A DNA stretch of 64,000 bases from Gemmataceae bacterium (lineage in GTDB: Bacteria; Planctomycetota; Planctomycetia; Gemmatales; Gemmataceae): positions 1-64,000 of the forward strand of contig JAKEET010000013.1 in assembly GCA_022616435.1 (NCBI GenBank). The letters are read 5' to 3'. The notes beneath the pieces are model-generated. The model saw only the letters and a program-made list of their open reading frames with translations, did not search any database and was not told the origin of the DNA. This document shows positions 16,465 to 24,613 of this stretch, piece after piece (within the stretch, counting starts at the first letter, position 1; each line of letters begins with the position of its first letter). The position numbers and the translations under genes were made by a program.

Positions 16465-17967
16465 ATGACCATCGTGTCCAATCCTCTCCTGAGCGTCCAG
16501 CATCTCGACAAGCGTTTCCCGGGCGTCCACGCGCTCGACGACGTCCATCTGACGCTGGATCGCGGCGAGGCGCTTGCCGTCATCGGCGAAAACGGCGCCG
16601 GCAAGAGCACTCTCATGAAGATCCTGGCCGGCGTCCTGCTCCCGGACGGCGGCCAGATCGTTCTCGACGGCAAGCCGATCCGCTGCGCTTCGGTCCACGA
16701 CGCCTTGAAGCACGGCATCGTGCTCATCCACCAGGAGCTGAACCTGGCCGACAATCTCGACGTCGCCGCCAACATCTCGCTCGGCCGCGAAACCCATCGC
16801 TTCGGCCTCCTGTTGGCCAAGGCGGACCGCGCGGAAGCCGAGCGCGTCCTTCGTCTCGTCGGCCTCGATGTGTCGCCGCGCACGCTGGTAGGCCGTCTGA
16901 CCATCGGTCAGCGGCAAATGGTCGAAATCGCCAAGGCCCTGGCGACCGACGCCCGCATCCTCATCATGGACGAGCCGACGTCGAGTTTGTCGCAGCACGA
17001 AACGGAGACGTTGTTCAACGTCATCAAGAGCTTGAAGGATCGCGGCGTCAGCGTCATCTACATCTCCCATCGGCTCGGCGAGGTCCGCGCGGTCGCCGAC
17101 CGCGTCGTGGTGCTCCGCGACGGCAAGAACGCCGGCGCGCTGGCGCGGCATGAAATCGACGAGTATCGCATGGTGTCGCTGATGGTCGGCCGCGACGTGT
17201 CCAAGTGGTATCATCGCCAGCCGCTGCCCTTGGGTGAAACGCTCTTGGATGTCGAGGGACTGGTGACGCCGGCGCACCGCCGGCACCGGTTGAGCTTTCA
17301 GGTGCGGCGCGGCGAGATCGTCGGCGTGGCGGGCCTGGTCGGCGCCGGGCGCACCGAGATGCTGGAAGCCCTGTTCGGCATCACGCCCCCCTTGGCCGGG
17401 ACGATCCGGATCGCCGGGCAGCCGGCGACCATCCGCACGTCGCGCGACGCCATCCGCGCCGGCCTGGCCCTGATCCCGGAGGACCGCAAGCTGCAAGGGC
17501 TGGTGCTGGAGATGTCGATCCGCGAAAACATCGGCCTGCCCAGCCTGTTTCGTACGCGCCGGGCCGGTTTATTCCTCGACGCCGCCCAGGAACGCGCCGG
17601 CGCCGAGCGGATGATCGCCGGCTTGCGCATCCGGCCGCCGTTGCCCAAGAAAGTGGTGCAGCTCCTCTCCGGCGGCAACCAGCAGAAGACGGTGCTGGCC
17701 AAATGGCTGCTCTTGAAGCCGCGCGTGCTGCTCCTGGATGAGCCGACCCGCGGCGTCGACGTCGGCGCCAAGGAGGAGATTTACCGGCTCCTGGAGCAGG
17801 CGGCCCGCGACGGGGCGGCGCTCCTGTTCGTGAGCAGCGAGATGCAGGAAATCTTGACGCTGGCCGACCGCGTGCTAGTCATGCACCAGGGCCGGTTGAC
17901 CGCGGAGCTGTCGCGCGACCAGCTCAGCGAAGAGGCCGTGATGCGCGCCGCCACGGGACAATCATGA
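16465..17967 (+). CDS. Sugar ABC transporter ATP-binding protein (RbsA/MglA type)
   Basis: This is a 500-residue double-ATPase subunit of a CUT2 sugar importer. The first domain has Walker A GENGAGKST (G41-T49), LTIGQRQ as signature and Walker B ILIMDEPTSSLS. The second has a degenerate Walker A (GLVGAGRTE), signature LSGGNQQK and Walker B LLLDEPTRGVDVG. That asymmetry is normal for the family. ATG 16465 (MTIVSNPLLSV) matches the family N-terminus; an upstream in-frame ATG at 16342 would translate the hairpin repeats and is rejected. Its stop overlaps the permease start (ATGA). Confidence 0.94.
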   Translation: MTIVSNPLLSVQHLDKRFPGVHALDDVHLTLDRGEALAVIGENGAGKSTLMKILAGVLLPDGGQIVLDGKPIRCASVHDALKHGIVLIHQELNLADNLDVAANISLGRETHRFGLLLAKADRAEAERVLRLVGLDVSPRTLVGRLTIGQRQMVEIAKALATDARILIMDEPTSSLSQHETETLFNVIKSLKDRGVSVIYISHRLGEVRAVADRVVVLRDGKNAGALARHEIDEYRMVSLMVGRDVSKWYHRQPLPLGETLLDVEGLVTPAHRRHRLSFQVRRGEIVGVAGLVGAGRTEMLEALFGITPPLAGTIRIAGQPATIRTSRDAIRAGLALIPEDRKLQGLVLEMSIRENIGLPSLFRTRRAGLFLDAAQERAGAERMIAGLRIRPPLPKKVVQLLSGGNQQKTVLAKWLLLKPRVLLLDEPTRGVDVGAKEEIYRLLEQAARDGAALLFVSSEMQEILTLADRVLVMHQGRLTAELSRDQLSEEAVMRAATGQS

Positions 17968-18938
17968 CCAAAGCCCTCGGCATCGCCGTCGTGCTGATCG
18001 TCGTTTGCGTCGGCACGTCGCTGCAAGCGCCCGCCTTCATGAGCACCGCCAACATCCAGAACATCATCAACTGGACGTCGCTCTTCAGCATCCTGGCCAT
18101 CGGCGCCGCCCTCGTGATCATCTCCGGCGGCATCGATCTGTCGATCGGCTCGGTCGTCGGCCTGGTCGGCTGCACGATGTCGCTTCTGGCCAATCGCTGG
18201 GACGTTCCGCCCGGCGTGGCGGTGCTCCTGGTGCTGCTGCTGGCCGCGACCATCGGCCTGGTCCACGGGCTCCTGGTGACCAAGCTGCGGCTGCAGCCGT
18301 TCGTGGTCACCCTGTGCGGCCTGCTCATCTATCGCGGGCTGGCGCGGTGGAGCACCGGCGAGGCGACACAGGGTTTCGCGAACGAGCGCTTCGACGGGCT
18401 CCGCGAGATCGTGGGGACGGTGACCCTGCCGGGCTTCGAGGCGCTGCGACTGCCGATCCCGTTCTTGCTGATGCTCGGTCTGGCGCTCTTGGTGGGCGGG
18501 TTCCTGCACTGGACCATCTACGGCCGTTACTTGCTGGCCCTGGGCCGCAACGAACAGGCGGCGCGGTACAGCGGCATCAACACCGATCGCATGGTGATCC
18601 TGGCCTACGTGATGTGCTCGTTCATCGCGGGCTTCGGCGGCGTGCTCCTGTCGCTCGACATCAACGCCCTGCAACCGTCGAGCTTCGGCGACACCTACGA
18701 GCTGTACGCCATTGCCGGCGCGGTGCTGGGCGGGTGCAGCCTGCGCGGCGGCGAAGGCTCGATCCTGGGCGTGGTGATCGGCACCGCCCTGATCCGCGTG
18801 TTGTACAACGCCTCCAGCATGCTGGGGATTTCGACCAGCCTGGAGCCGACGACGATCGGCGTCGTGATCCTGCTGGGCGTGATGATCGACGAGATCGTGC
18901 ACCGGATTTCGGCGCGGCGGCAGCGGCGGTCGGGGTGA
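17964..18938 (+). CDS. Sugar ABC transporter permease (RbsC type)
   Basis: The 324-residue integral membrane protein has about nine hydrophobic segments and the family hallmarks: SGGIDLSIGSVVGLVG near residue 55, LALGRNEQAARYSGIN near 190, and GAVLGGCSLRGGEGSILG near 252. Its start codon overlaps the ATPase stop (ATGA), so translation is probably coupled. With the lipoprotein and double ATPase it makes a complete CUT2 importer; a single permease would form a homodimer. A convergent gene ends 26 bases downstream. Confidence 0.93.
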   Translation: MTKALGIAVVLIVVCVGTSLQAPAFMSTANIQNIINWTSLFSILAIGAALVIISGGIDLSIGSVVGLVGCTMSLLANRWDVPPGVAVLLVLLLAATIGLVHGLLVTKLRLQPFVVTLCGLLIYRGLARWSTGEATQGFANERFDGLREIVGTVTLPGFEALRLPIPFLLMLGLALLVGGFLHWTIYGRYLLALGRNEQAARYSGINTDRMVILAYVMCSFIAGFGGVLLSLDINALQPSSFGDTYELYAIAGAVLGGCSLRGGEGSILGVVIGTALIRVLYNASSMLGISTSLEPTTIGVVILLGVMIDEIVHRISARRQRRSG

Positions 18939-18963
18939 GGTGGCAACAGCTAGCGCCCACCGG

Positions 18964-19830
18964 TCATTCCTCCACCCGCACCGCGTAAAACCCCGTCTCC
19001 CGCTCCTGCAGCCGCGAGAAGCCGGCAATCGCTTTCGCATCGCCGGTGAACAGGCAGCCGGCGTACTGCTGCATCGTTCGCGGGAAAATGATGGAGAACT
19101 GGATCGAGTGGTTCGGGTTGCCGACCTTGCCTTCGACGTCGTACTTGGCGCCGTCCTTGTCGGAGTAGTAGTGGCCGGAGACGAAGTTGTTGGCGCCGAC
19201 CTTGAGATGCAGCGTTCCCGAACGCCGGCCGTCGTCGTAGAGCTTGTAGACGCCGTTGAAGTAGCTCGGCTCGAACTTCGCGCCGACGATCAGCCTGGCC
19301 CCCTTCTTCGGCGTCGCCTCGGGCAGGTGCTTCTTGACCAGGTACAGCTCCGCCTTGCCGACCGGCTCGAGATGGACGCTGTCGCCCTCGGCCACCAGCC
19401 GCAGGTCGCCGCCGAGCGCGGCCGGGACGATCTGGCCGATGTCGAGGTTCAGGCGGAAATCGTGGAACAGGCGCACGTTCTCGGCCCTGGCGGCGACGGC
19501 GCGTTCCTCGCCTTCGCGGAACGTGACGAGCCGCTCGACGAGCACGATCGGCGCCGACGTGGTCGCGGTGATCTTGTGGCGCGCCGGCTGCACGAGCAGC
19601 TTGGCCCAGCGGCCCTCGTTGGTCTTGACGACCACGAAGGCGGCGCTGATGCCGGGCAGGACGCGTGCATGATCGATCATCGCGTCGGCCGTGAGCCGCG
19701 TGAGCTTTTCGGCCGACTTGCTGTCGGGGATCTTGGCGAGGATGGGGTTCAGGTAGTGATCGAAGGAGTCGGCGTGAGCGCTGGCGGTCACGGCGGATAG
19801 AATCGCGACGATGATGATGCAGCGCGACAT
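18964..19830 (-). CDS. Exported hypothetical protein, 288 aa
   Basis: ATG 19830 begins a signal peptide (MSRCIIIVAILSAVTASAHA), with GGGGAAA upstream; a longer frame start at 19890 is less likely. The mature part opens with a helical stretch (FDHYLNPILAKIPDS), then a mostly beta region with many charged residues, a conserved-looking FEPSYFNGVYKLYDDGRRSG and GHYYSDKDGAKYDVEGKVG, and ends VRVEE. Similar planctomycete proteins exist, as far as I recall, without assigned function. It stands alone and is convergent with the permease gene. Confidence 0.8.
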   Translation of the reverse strand: MSRCIIIVAILSAVTASAHADSFDHYLNPILAKIPDSKSAEKLTRLTADAMIDHARVLPGISAAFVVVKTNEGRWAKLLVQPARHKITATTSAPIVLVERLVTFREGEERAVAARAENVRLFHDFRLNLDIGQIVPAALGGDLRLVAEGDSVHLEPVGKAELYLVKKHLPEATPKKGARLIVGAKFEPSYFNGVYKLYDDGRRSGTLHLKVGANNFVSGHYYSDKDGAKYDVEGKVGNPNHSIQFSIIFPRTMQQYAGCLFTGDAKAIAGFSRLQERETGFYAVRVEE

Positions 19831-19902
19831 GTGATTTCCCCGGATAGTGCGATGTGGGTTGAGCATAGAACATGCCGAGGCAAAGTGCAATGCCGCCGCG
19901 CG

Positions 19903-19987
19903 CGTTTAGCCCCGTTTCGAAGAAACGGGGGATACATCCTTCGCGCGGGATCCTGACCGCCCCGGTTCTCCGAACCGGGGCTAAACG
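19903..19987. repeat. Three-way-junction palindromic repeat
   Basis: Outer arms CGTTTAGCCCCG (19903-19914) and CGGGGCTAAACG (19976-19987) enclose two perfect 9-bp hairpins: CCCCGTTTC/GAAACGGGG (19910-19930) and CCCCGGTTC/GAACCGGGG (19960-19980). The outer and inner pairings are alternative at their edges. The element separates two minus-strand genes. Confidence 0.85.
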
Positions 19988-19996
19988 AATTGGCCG

Positions 19997-21109
19997 TCAT
20001 TTTGATTTGCAGTAGCTCAAGCTCAAGAGCGCGAACGCGGTGCACAGGTCCGGGTTGTCCTCCGCGAACGTCCGTTCGCCCTGGTTGCGCCAGCTGCCGT
20101 TGGGGCCCTGCTGAGCGCGGATCGCGTCGAACAATTCCGCTTTCCAGGGATGCTTCGTCCCCGCGGCATCGACAAACGGGTTCTCGCCCCACGCGTCCAT
20201 GGCCTTGGCGAACGTGTGGTAGTAGTAGAATAGGCCCGCCTTGCCCATGCCGATGTTCTCCTTCAGCGTGTAGTGCCGGCGAATCCAGTCCACGGCGGCC
20301 TTCACGCGCGGGTCCTCCTTGCTGACGCCGGCGTACAGGAAGCTCTTGAGCCCGCCGTAACTCATCGCCCCCAGCGACCGCAAGCCGCCGTCGGGGGTCT
20401 TGTGGCGGTTGTCGTCCACGTCGAACGGCAGGTACGTGAAGCCGCCGCGATCGGCCTTCGACGTCTTCTTCGCGAACGGTTGATCGTTCGACTCGCCCGG
20501 CAAGTTCTGGCATCGGCCGATGAACGTGAGCGCCTTCTTGATGACCGGGTCATCCTTGGGGATGCCGGCGGCGATGAGCGCTTCGACGCTGAAGGCGCTG
20601 TTGGACAGGTCGGGGCGTTTCTTGCCGTCGTAGCTGAAACCGCCGAAGGCCGGGTTGTTGGGATCGTCTTCGTGCTGGATGCGTTGGATGAACGCGGCCG
20701 CGTCCTTGATGACGGCGTCGTACTTGCCCCCCTGGTTGGCCTCCTGGAAGGCCATGATGGCGACGCTGGTGGTGTAGTTGGCGAGGAACTTGTTGTAGAC
20801 GCCGCCGTCCTTTTGCACCTGGCTTTCCAGATACTTCAGGCCGTTGGCGACGACGGCGTCTTGCGGGCTCAAGCCGCTCCGCAGCAGGCCGGCGACCGCC
20901 AGGGCGGTGATCCCCGGACCAGCGAGCTTCGGCGCGAAGCTGCCGTCCTTGCCCTGGCTCGATTTCAGATAGGCGACCCCCTTGTCGACAACGGCTTGCA
21001 GCTCCTTGGGCGACGGCGCCGGAGGATCACCGGCCCGCGCGGGCGCAAGAAGCGGCAACATCGCGCCGAGGCACGTCAGTCCGACTGCCATCGCTGGTGT
21101 TCGTTTCAT
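19997..21109 (-). CDS. Exported prenyltransferase/squalene-oxidase-repeat protein
   Basis: The ATG at 21109 has AGGAGC upstream and opens a signal peptide ending LAPARAGD. The 370-residue product has alpha/alpha-toroid repeats of the squalene cyclase/prenyltransferase kind ([69 protein letters not shown]). The catalytic DxDD motif of true cyclases is not seen. Family precedent in planctomycetes is a non-catalytic or uncharacterised exported repeat protein. It is transcribed away from sodA. Confidence 0.85.
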   Translation of the reverse strand: MKRTPAMAVGLTCLGAMLPLLAPARAGDPPAPSPKELQAVVDKGVAYLKSSQGKDGSFAPKLAGPGITALAVAGLLRSGLSPQDAVVANGLKYLESQVQKDGGVYNKFLANYTTSVAIMAFQEANQGGKYDAVIKDAAAFIQRIQHEDDPNNPAFGGFSYDGKKRPDLSNSAFSVEALIAAGIPKDDPVIKKALTFIGRCQNLPGESNDQPFAKKTSKADRGGFTYLPFDVDDNRHKTPDGGLRSLGAMSYGGLKSFLYAGVSKEDPRVKAAVDWIRRHYTLKENIGMGKAGLFYYYHTFAKAMDAWGENPFVDAAGTKHPWKAELFDAIRAQQGPNGSWRNQGERTFAEDNPDLCTAFALLSLSYCKSK

Positions 21110-21406
21110 GAGAAGCTCCTGGGTGAACTGGGCAATCGCCGGTTCCCGGTGCAATGCTTGTGCCAGTGTATGAATTCGACGGGCTTTGAGCCCGAAGCGC
21201 AAGCGTGGGCGGCACTCGCTTGCGCTTCGGGCTGCTGCAAGGCACCGGCAGGGGATGAATTGCTCACGCGCGGCGAAACGTTGACCACCGTCACGAGGCT
21301 CGCCATCCTCCGTGCGCCGGATAGATTAGCCCAGACCGGCCGAGGGCGGTGGGAAACGCCGTCCGTCCTGCTCGGCCGGACTACCCATCCAACATGGAGA
21401 ATCATC
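21110..21406. other. Intergenic region between the prenyltransferase-repeat gene and sodA
   Basis: About 297 bases with no convincing gene. It must hold the divergent promoters of both neighbours. The only structure I can support is the hairpin at 21190-21232. Confidence 0.6.
21190..21232. repeat. Perfect 16-bp inverted repeat upstream of sodA
   Basis: GCCCGAAGCGCAAGCG at 21190-21205 is exactly inverted at 21217-21232 across an 11-base loop. It lies between two divergent genes. Confidence 0.85.
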
Positions 21407-22024
21407 ATGGCTCACACCTTGCCGCCGTTGCCGTACGCGACCAACGCCCTGGAACCGCACATCGACACGATGACGATGGAGATCCACCACGGACGGCACC
21501 ACAAGGCGTACGTGGACAACCTGAACAAGGCGCTCGAAGCCCACGCGAACCTCGCCGCCAAACCGCTCGATCAGTTGCTGCGTGAAATCAGCCAGGTCCC
21601 CGACGCGGTCCGGCAGGCGGTGATCAACAACGGCGGCGGCCACATCAACCACACCATGTTCTGGGAGATCATGGGCCCCGGCGGCGGCAAGCCGAGCGGC
21701 CCGCTCGCCGACGACATCGCCAAGACCTTCGGCGATTTCGGCCAGTTCCAGGCGCAGATCAAGCAAGCCGGCCTGGGCCGCTTCGGCAGCGGCTGGGCAT
21801 GGCTGGTGTTCGCCGGCGGCAAGCTGCAGATCGTCAGCACCCCCAACCAGGACAGCCCGTACATGACCAACCAGGCGCCGATCCTGGGCGTCGATGTCTG
21901 GGAGCACGCCTACTATCTGAAATATCAGAACAAGCGGGCCGACTACCTCGACGCCTGGTGGAACGTGGTCAACTGGAAGAAGGTGGACGAGCGCTACGCC
22001 AAGGCGAAGGCGGGGACGCTGTAA
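21407..22024 (+). CDS. sodA: Superoxide dismutase, Mn type by sequence
   Basis: The 205-residue enzyme converts superoxide to oxygen and peroxide. Metal ligands are H27 (MEIHHGRHH), H82 (GGHINH), D163 and H167 ([11 protein letters not shown]). The GGGHINH segment and NQDSP near residue 145 favour manganese over iron within the Fe/Mn family. No signal peptide is present, so it is cytoplasmic. The start is [11 protein letters not shown] at ATG 21407; the long in-frame extension upstream is antisense to the neighbouring gene. Confidence 0.95.
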   Translation: MAHTLPPLPYATNALEPHIDTMTMEIHHGRHHKAYVDNLNKALEAHANLAAKPLDQLLREISQVPDAVRQAVINNGGGHINHTMFWEIMGPGGGKPSGPLADDIAKTFGDFGQFQAQIKQAGLGRFGSGWAWLVFAGGKLQIVSTPNQDSPYMTNQAPILGVDVWEHAYYLKYQNKRADYLDAWWNVVNWKKVDERYAKAKAGTL

Positions 22025-22128
22025 GCACACACCAAATCATCTTGCACGATTCCCATGGGTCGCTATAGTCCCCGCTGTCGGTGGATTGGGGGGACAATCC
22101 GCCCCGACTCGCCAGTTTGGAGAAGCCC

Positions 22129-22404
22129 ATGGACGGGAAATGGGGTATGTGCGGGGTTGCGGCGTTGCTGCTCGGCACGATTCTCGGCTGCCGCACGCCG
22201 GCGCCGGACCTGAAGCCGGTGGAGACGCCGGAAGTGCTGAACAAGCCGCCGCAGGAAGCCCGTTTCAGCAATCCAGCCTATCCCAAGGAAGCGTTCCACC
22301 GCGACGATCCTGCGAAGCGCTGGAAGGACATGCTGCTGAATGACACGGCAGTGATGCCGGCGCGCGGCTCGTTCGGCGGCCCCTCGGGGGGAATGATGCG
22401 CTAG
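22129..22404 (+). CDS. Small lipoprotein, 91 aa
   Basis: ATG 22129 begins MDGKWGMCGVAALLLGTILGC, with a lipobox (LGTILGC, Cys about residue 21). The mature chain is short and Pro-rich (RTPAPDLKPVETPEVLN), then FSNPAYPKEAFHRDDPAKRWKDMLL, ending in a Gly/Met tail (GGPSGGMMR). No family recognised. It sits 104 bases after sodA and is followed by a strong hairpin. Confidence 0.7.
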   Translation: MDGKWGMCGVAALLLGTILGCRTPAPDLKPVETPEVLNKPPQEARFSNPAYPKEAFHRDDPAKRWKDMLLNDTAVMPARGSFGGPSGGMMR

Positions 22405-22422
22405 CGCATCATCCATTGATTC

Positions 22423-22456
22423 GTGGCCGGGGCTGAGTCTTCGAAGCCCCGGCCAC
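22423..22456. terminator. Perfect 12-bp hairpin between convergent genes
   Basis: GTGGCCGGGGCT pairs perfectly with AGCCCCGGCCAC across a 10-base loop, midway between the ends of the lipoprotein gene and the convergent membrane gene. No T run follows, so bidirectional termination is an inference from position; it could be another repeat element. Confidence 0.55.
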
Positions 22457-22478
22457 CGATCCTATTCCGAAATCATGT

Positions 22479-23294
22479 TCACTTCTTGGCCTCCACCTGG
22501 ATGAACCGTTGCAAGAGCGCCAGCAGGGTGTCGCGCATCGCGGCGCGGGACGCGGCATCAGGCGTCTGCTGATGCTTGAAGCCGAGCCAGGTCAGCGTCG
22601 CCGGCCAGCCGGCGTTGGCAGCGGCGCGGTTGAACTGCTCGCGAACCCGCTGGCCCCAGACCAGTCCCCAGCGGTCGCGGAAGTCGAGCCAGATCCGGTC
22701 CAGGTCGCCGACGGCGTTTCGTGACGGCCAGCGCGCGCGGGCCAAGGACGGCGCCGCCAGCACGCACAGCCGGATCGCGTCCGCCGCGCCGCGATCCGGC
22801 AACAGTTCGGGCGACACGACCCCCACGATTTCAGCAGCGCACCCCAATCCGGCCAGCAACGTCGCCGGTCCGAAGCGTGTCGGCAGGTAGTTGAGCATGC
22901 CGATGGCGAGCGTGATGGACAGAAAGGCGATTCGCACCCAATCCAGCGAGCGCGTGCCGATCAGGGCGTTTTCGACAAGCGGCAGCACCATCACCGCCAG
23001 CAATCCCACGACGACAAAGTTCCAGGCCGCCGCCTGCGGACGACGCGCGCCCAGGACAGCAACGCCGGCGCAGCCCGTCAAGCACAGGGCGATGAACGCG
23101 AACGGATCGGGATGCGCGATCCCGGCGCCCGCGTCCGCCAGGGCCGCGCGCAGGAAGATGGCCAGGCCCCACGCCGCCCAGGCCGCGATGCCCCAGTGGA
23201 CGGCATGGAACAACGCCGTACCTCGCGACGCACGCCAGGCCCGGACCATGGCGGCCGTACCGATGGCGAACAGCACCACCTGGACGATTTGCAC
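22479..23294 (-). CDS. Integral membrane protein, 271 aa
   Basis: The GTG at 23294 has GGAGAG six bases upstream; the much longer open frame before it is antisense to the HEAT/Pro-rich gene. About seven hydrophobic helices fill residues 1-165 (VQIVQVVLFAIGTAAM, AWAAWGLAIFLRAAL, FAFIALCLTGCAGVAVLG, FVVVGLLAVMVLPLV and others). A soluble C-terminal domain (DLDRIWLDFRDRWGLVWGQRV, ending LQRFIQVEAKK) follows. The WLDFRDRWGLVWGQRV piece occurs in planctomycete membrane proteins that I cannot name. Confidence 0.75.
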   Translation of the reverse strand: MQIVQVVLFAIGTAAMVRAWRASRGTALFHAVHWGIAAWAAWGLAIFLRAALADAGAGIAHPDPFAFIALCLTGCAGVAVLGARRPQAAAWNFVVVGLLAVMVLPLVENALIGTRSLDWVRIAFLSITLAIGMLNYLPTRFGPATLLAGLGCAAEIVGVVSPELLPDRGAADAIRLCVLAAPSLARARWPSRNAVGDLDRIWLDFRDRWGLVWGQRVREQFNRAAANAGWPATLTWLGFKHQQTPDAASRAAMRDTLLALLQRFIQVEAKK

Positions 23295-23504
23295 AGATCT
23301 CTCCGCCCATGCACGTAGCGGAAATCTCGCGAACTCCCCTACGAAACCGGAGGGCGAGGCCGCAAGCCGCACATCCCGGTCAATTTGTATCGGCTTTAGT
23401 GGGACGCCAAGGGAACCTGGGTAGTTTTCCGAGGAAATGGGTCGTGCCGGCAATGCGGAGAGGACGATGCAGAACGGGGATGTTCTTGGTTCGGAGGACG
23501 CGCC

Positions 23505-24518
23505 ATGAGGAGCCGCGCTCTGCTGGTCTTGATCACGTTTCTCGTCGCCTGGTCGGCGCCGGCGAACGCGCAACTGTTCAGCCGCAAGCCGAGCCCGCCG
23601 CCGGTGCGGACGCCGCCGGCGCAGCGGATCGGCGAGTTGATCGTGCAGGCGAAGTCCGATCGGGATGAGCGCAAGCGCGCCGCCGCAGCCGAGGAGCTGC
23701 GCGAGTTCGACACCAAGACGCACCCGGAAATCATCTCGGTGCTGGCCGACGTTGCCCGCAGCGACGCCAGCGCCGGCGTCCGCCAAGAAGCGCTGGAAAG
23801 CCTGGCGAAGATCCGGCCGGTCTCGATCCTGGCCGGCCAGACCTTGGAACGGGCCGCCGCCGGGGACGATTCGTGGAAAGTGCGCTGGCAAGCCAAGGCG
23901 GCGCTGTTGCGGTATCAACTCGCCGGCTATCATCCGCCGAAAGACCTGCCGGATGCCGACCTCGCGCCCAAGGGGAAGGGGCCGCTGACGCACGAACCGC
24001 CGGCCAATCCGCCGCAGCCGCCGGCCAAGCCCGGCATCGCCAGCCGCATCTTTCCGTCCCGGACGAATTCCCAGCAGCCGGGTGCACCCAAAGCCGGGGT
24101 GCCGCAAGCGAGCGTGCCGCAAGCGGGCGTCGCGCAAGCGGACGTGCCGCAAGTGGGCGCGCCGAAGGCCGTGGGGCAGCCGCCCCATCCCGTCATCGTG
24201 AGCCAGCCGCCGTTGCCGCCGGTCAAGCTTCCGGCCAATCCAGTGACCCCAACGCCACTGCCGATCATCGTCGATGTGCCGCCGAGCTCGAATGCGCCCG
24301 GTCCGAAGGCGCCCGAGCCGAAGAGCCCGGCGCCGGCACAGCCGGCGAATGGTGGGCCGCAGGTGAAGCTGCCGCCGGCGCCCCCGATCGCGGCGCCGAA
24401 CTCGGAAGTGATCGAGCCGAACTTCCGGCCGGCGGGGCAGTCGCCGCCGCGCGTGCCGCCGCCCCCGCCCCCGGCAAAGAAGGACGACAAGGGTCCGGCG
24501 TTGACGGTGCCGATGTAG
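23505..24518 (+). CDS. Exported HEAT-like protein with a long Pro/Ala-rich tail
   Basis: The signal peptide ends WSAPANAQ. Residues 35-145 are HEAT-like helices (QRIGELIVQAKSDRDERKR, IISVLADVARSDASAGVRQE, SWKVRWQAKAALLRYQL). From about 150 to the end the chain is Pro-rich and low complexity, including a degenerate repeat (GVPQASVPQAGVAQADVPQV). This is probably a periplasmic or surface scaffold. It is divergent from the membrane gene upstream and convergent with the tagged cluster downstream. Confidence 0.78.
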   Translation: MRSRALLVLITFLVAWSAPANAQLFSRKPSPPPVRTPPAQRIGELIVQAKSDRDERKRAAAAEELREFDTKTHPEIISVLADVARSDASAGVRQEALESLAKIRPVSILAGQTLERAAAGDDSWKVRWQAKAALLRYQLAGYHPPKDLPDADLAPKGKGPLTHEPPANPPQPPAKPGIASRIFPSRTNSQQPGAPKAGVPQASVPQAGVAQADVPQVGAPKAVGQPPHPVIVSQPPLPPVKLPANPVTPTPLPIIVDVPPSSNAPGPKAPEPKSPAPAQPANGGPQVKLPPAPPIAAPNSEVIEPNFRPAGQSPPRVPPPPPPAKKDDKGPALTVPM

Positions 24519-24613
24519 GCGGCTGGCGCGTGGCGGGGGCAGCTTCGGATTGGCCGGACGCATCTGGACTGACGGACGGGGCCGCATTCCATTGGTTACA
24601 GCGCCACGATGGT

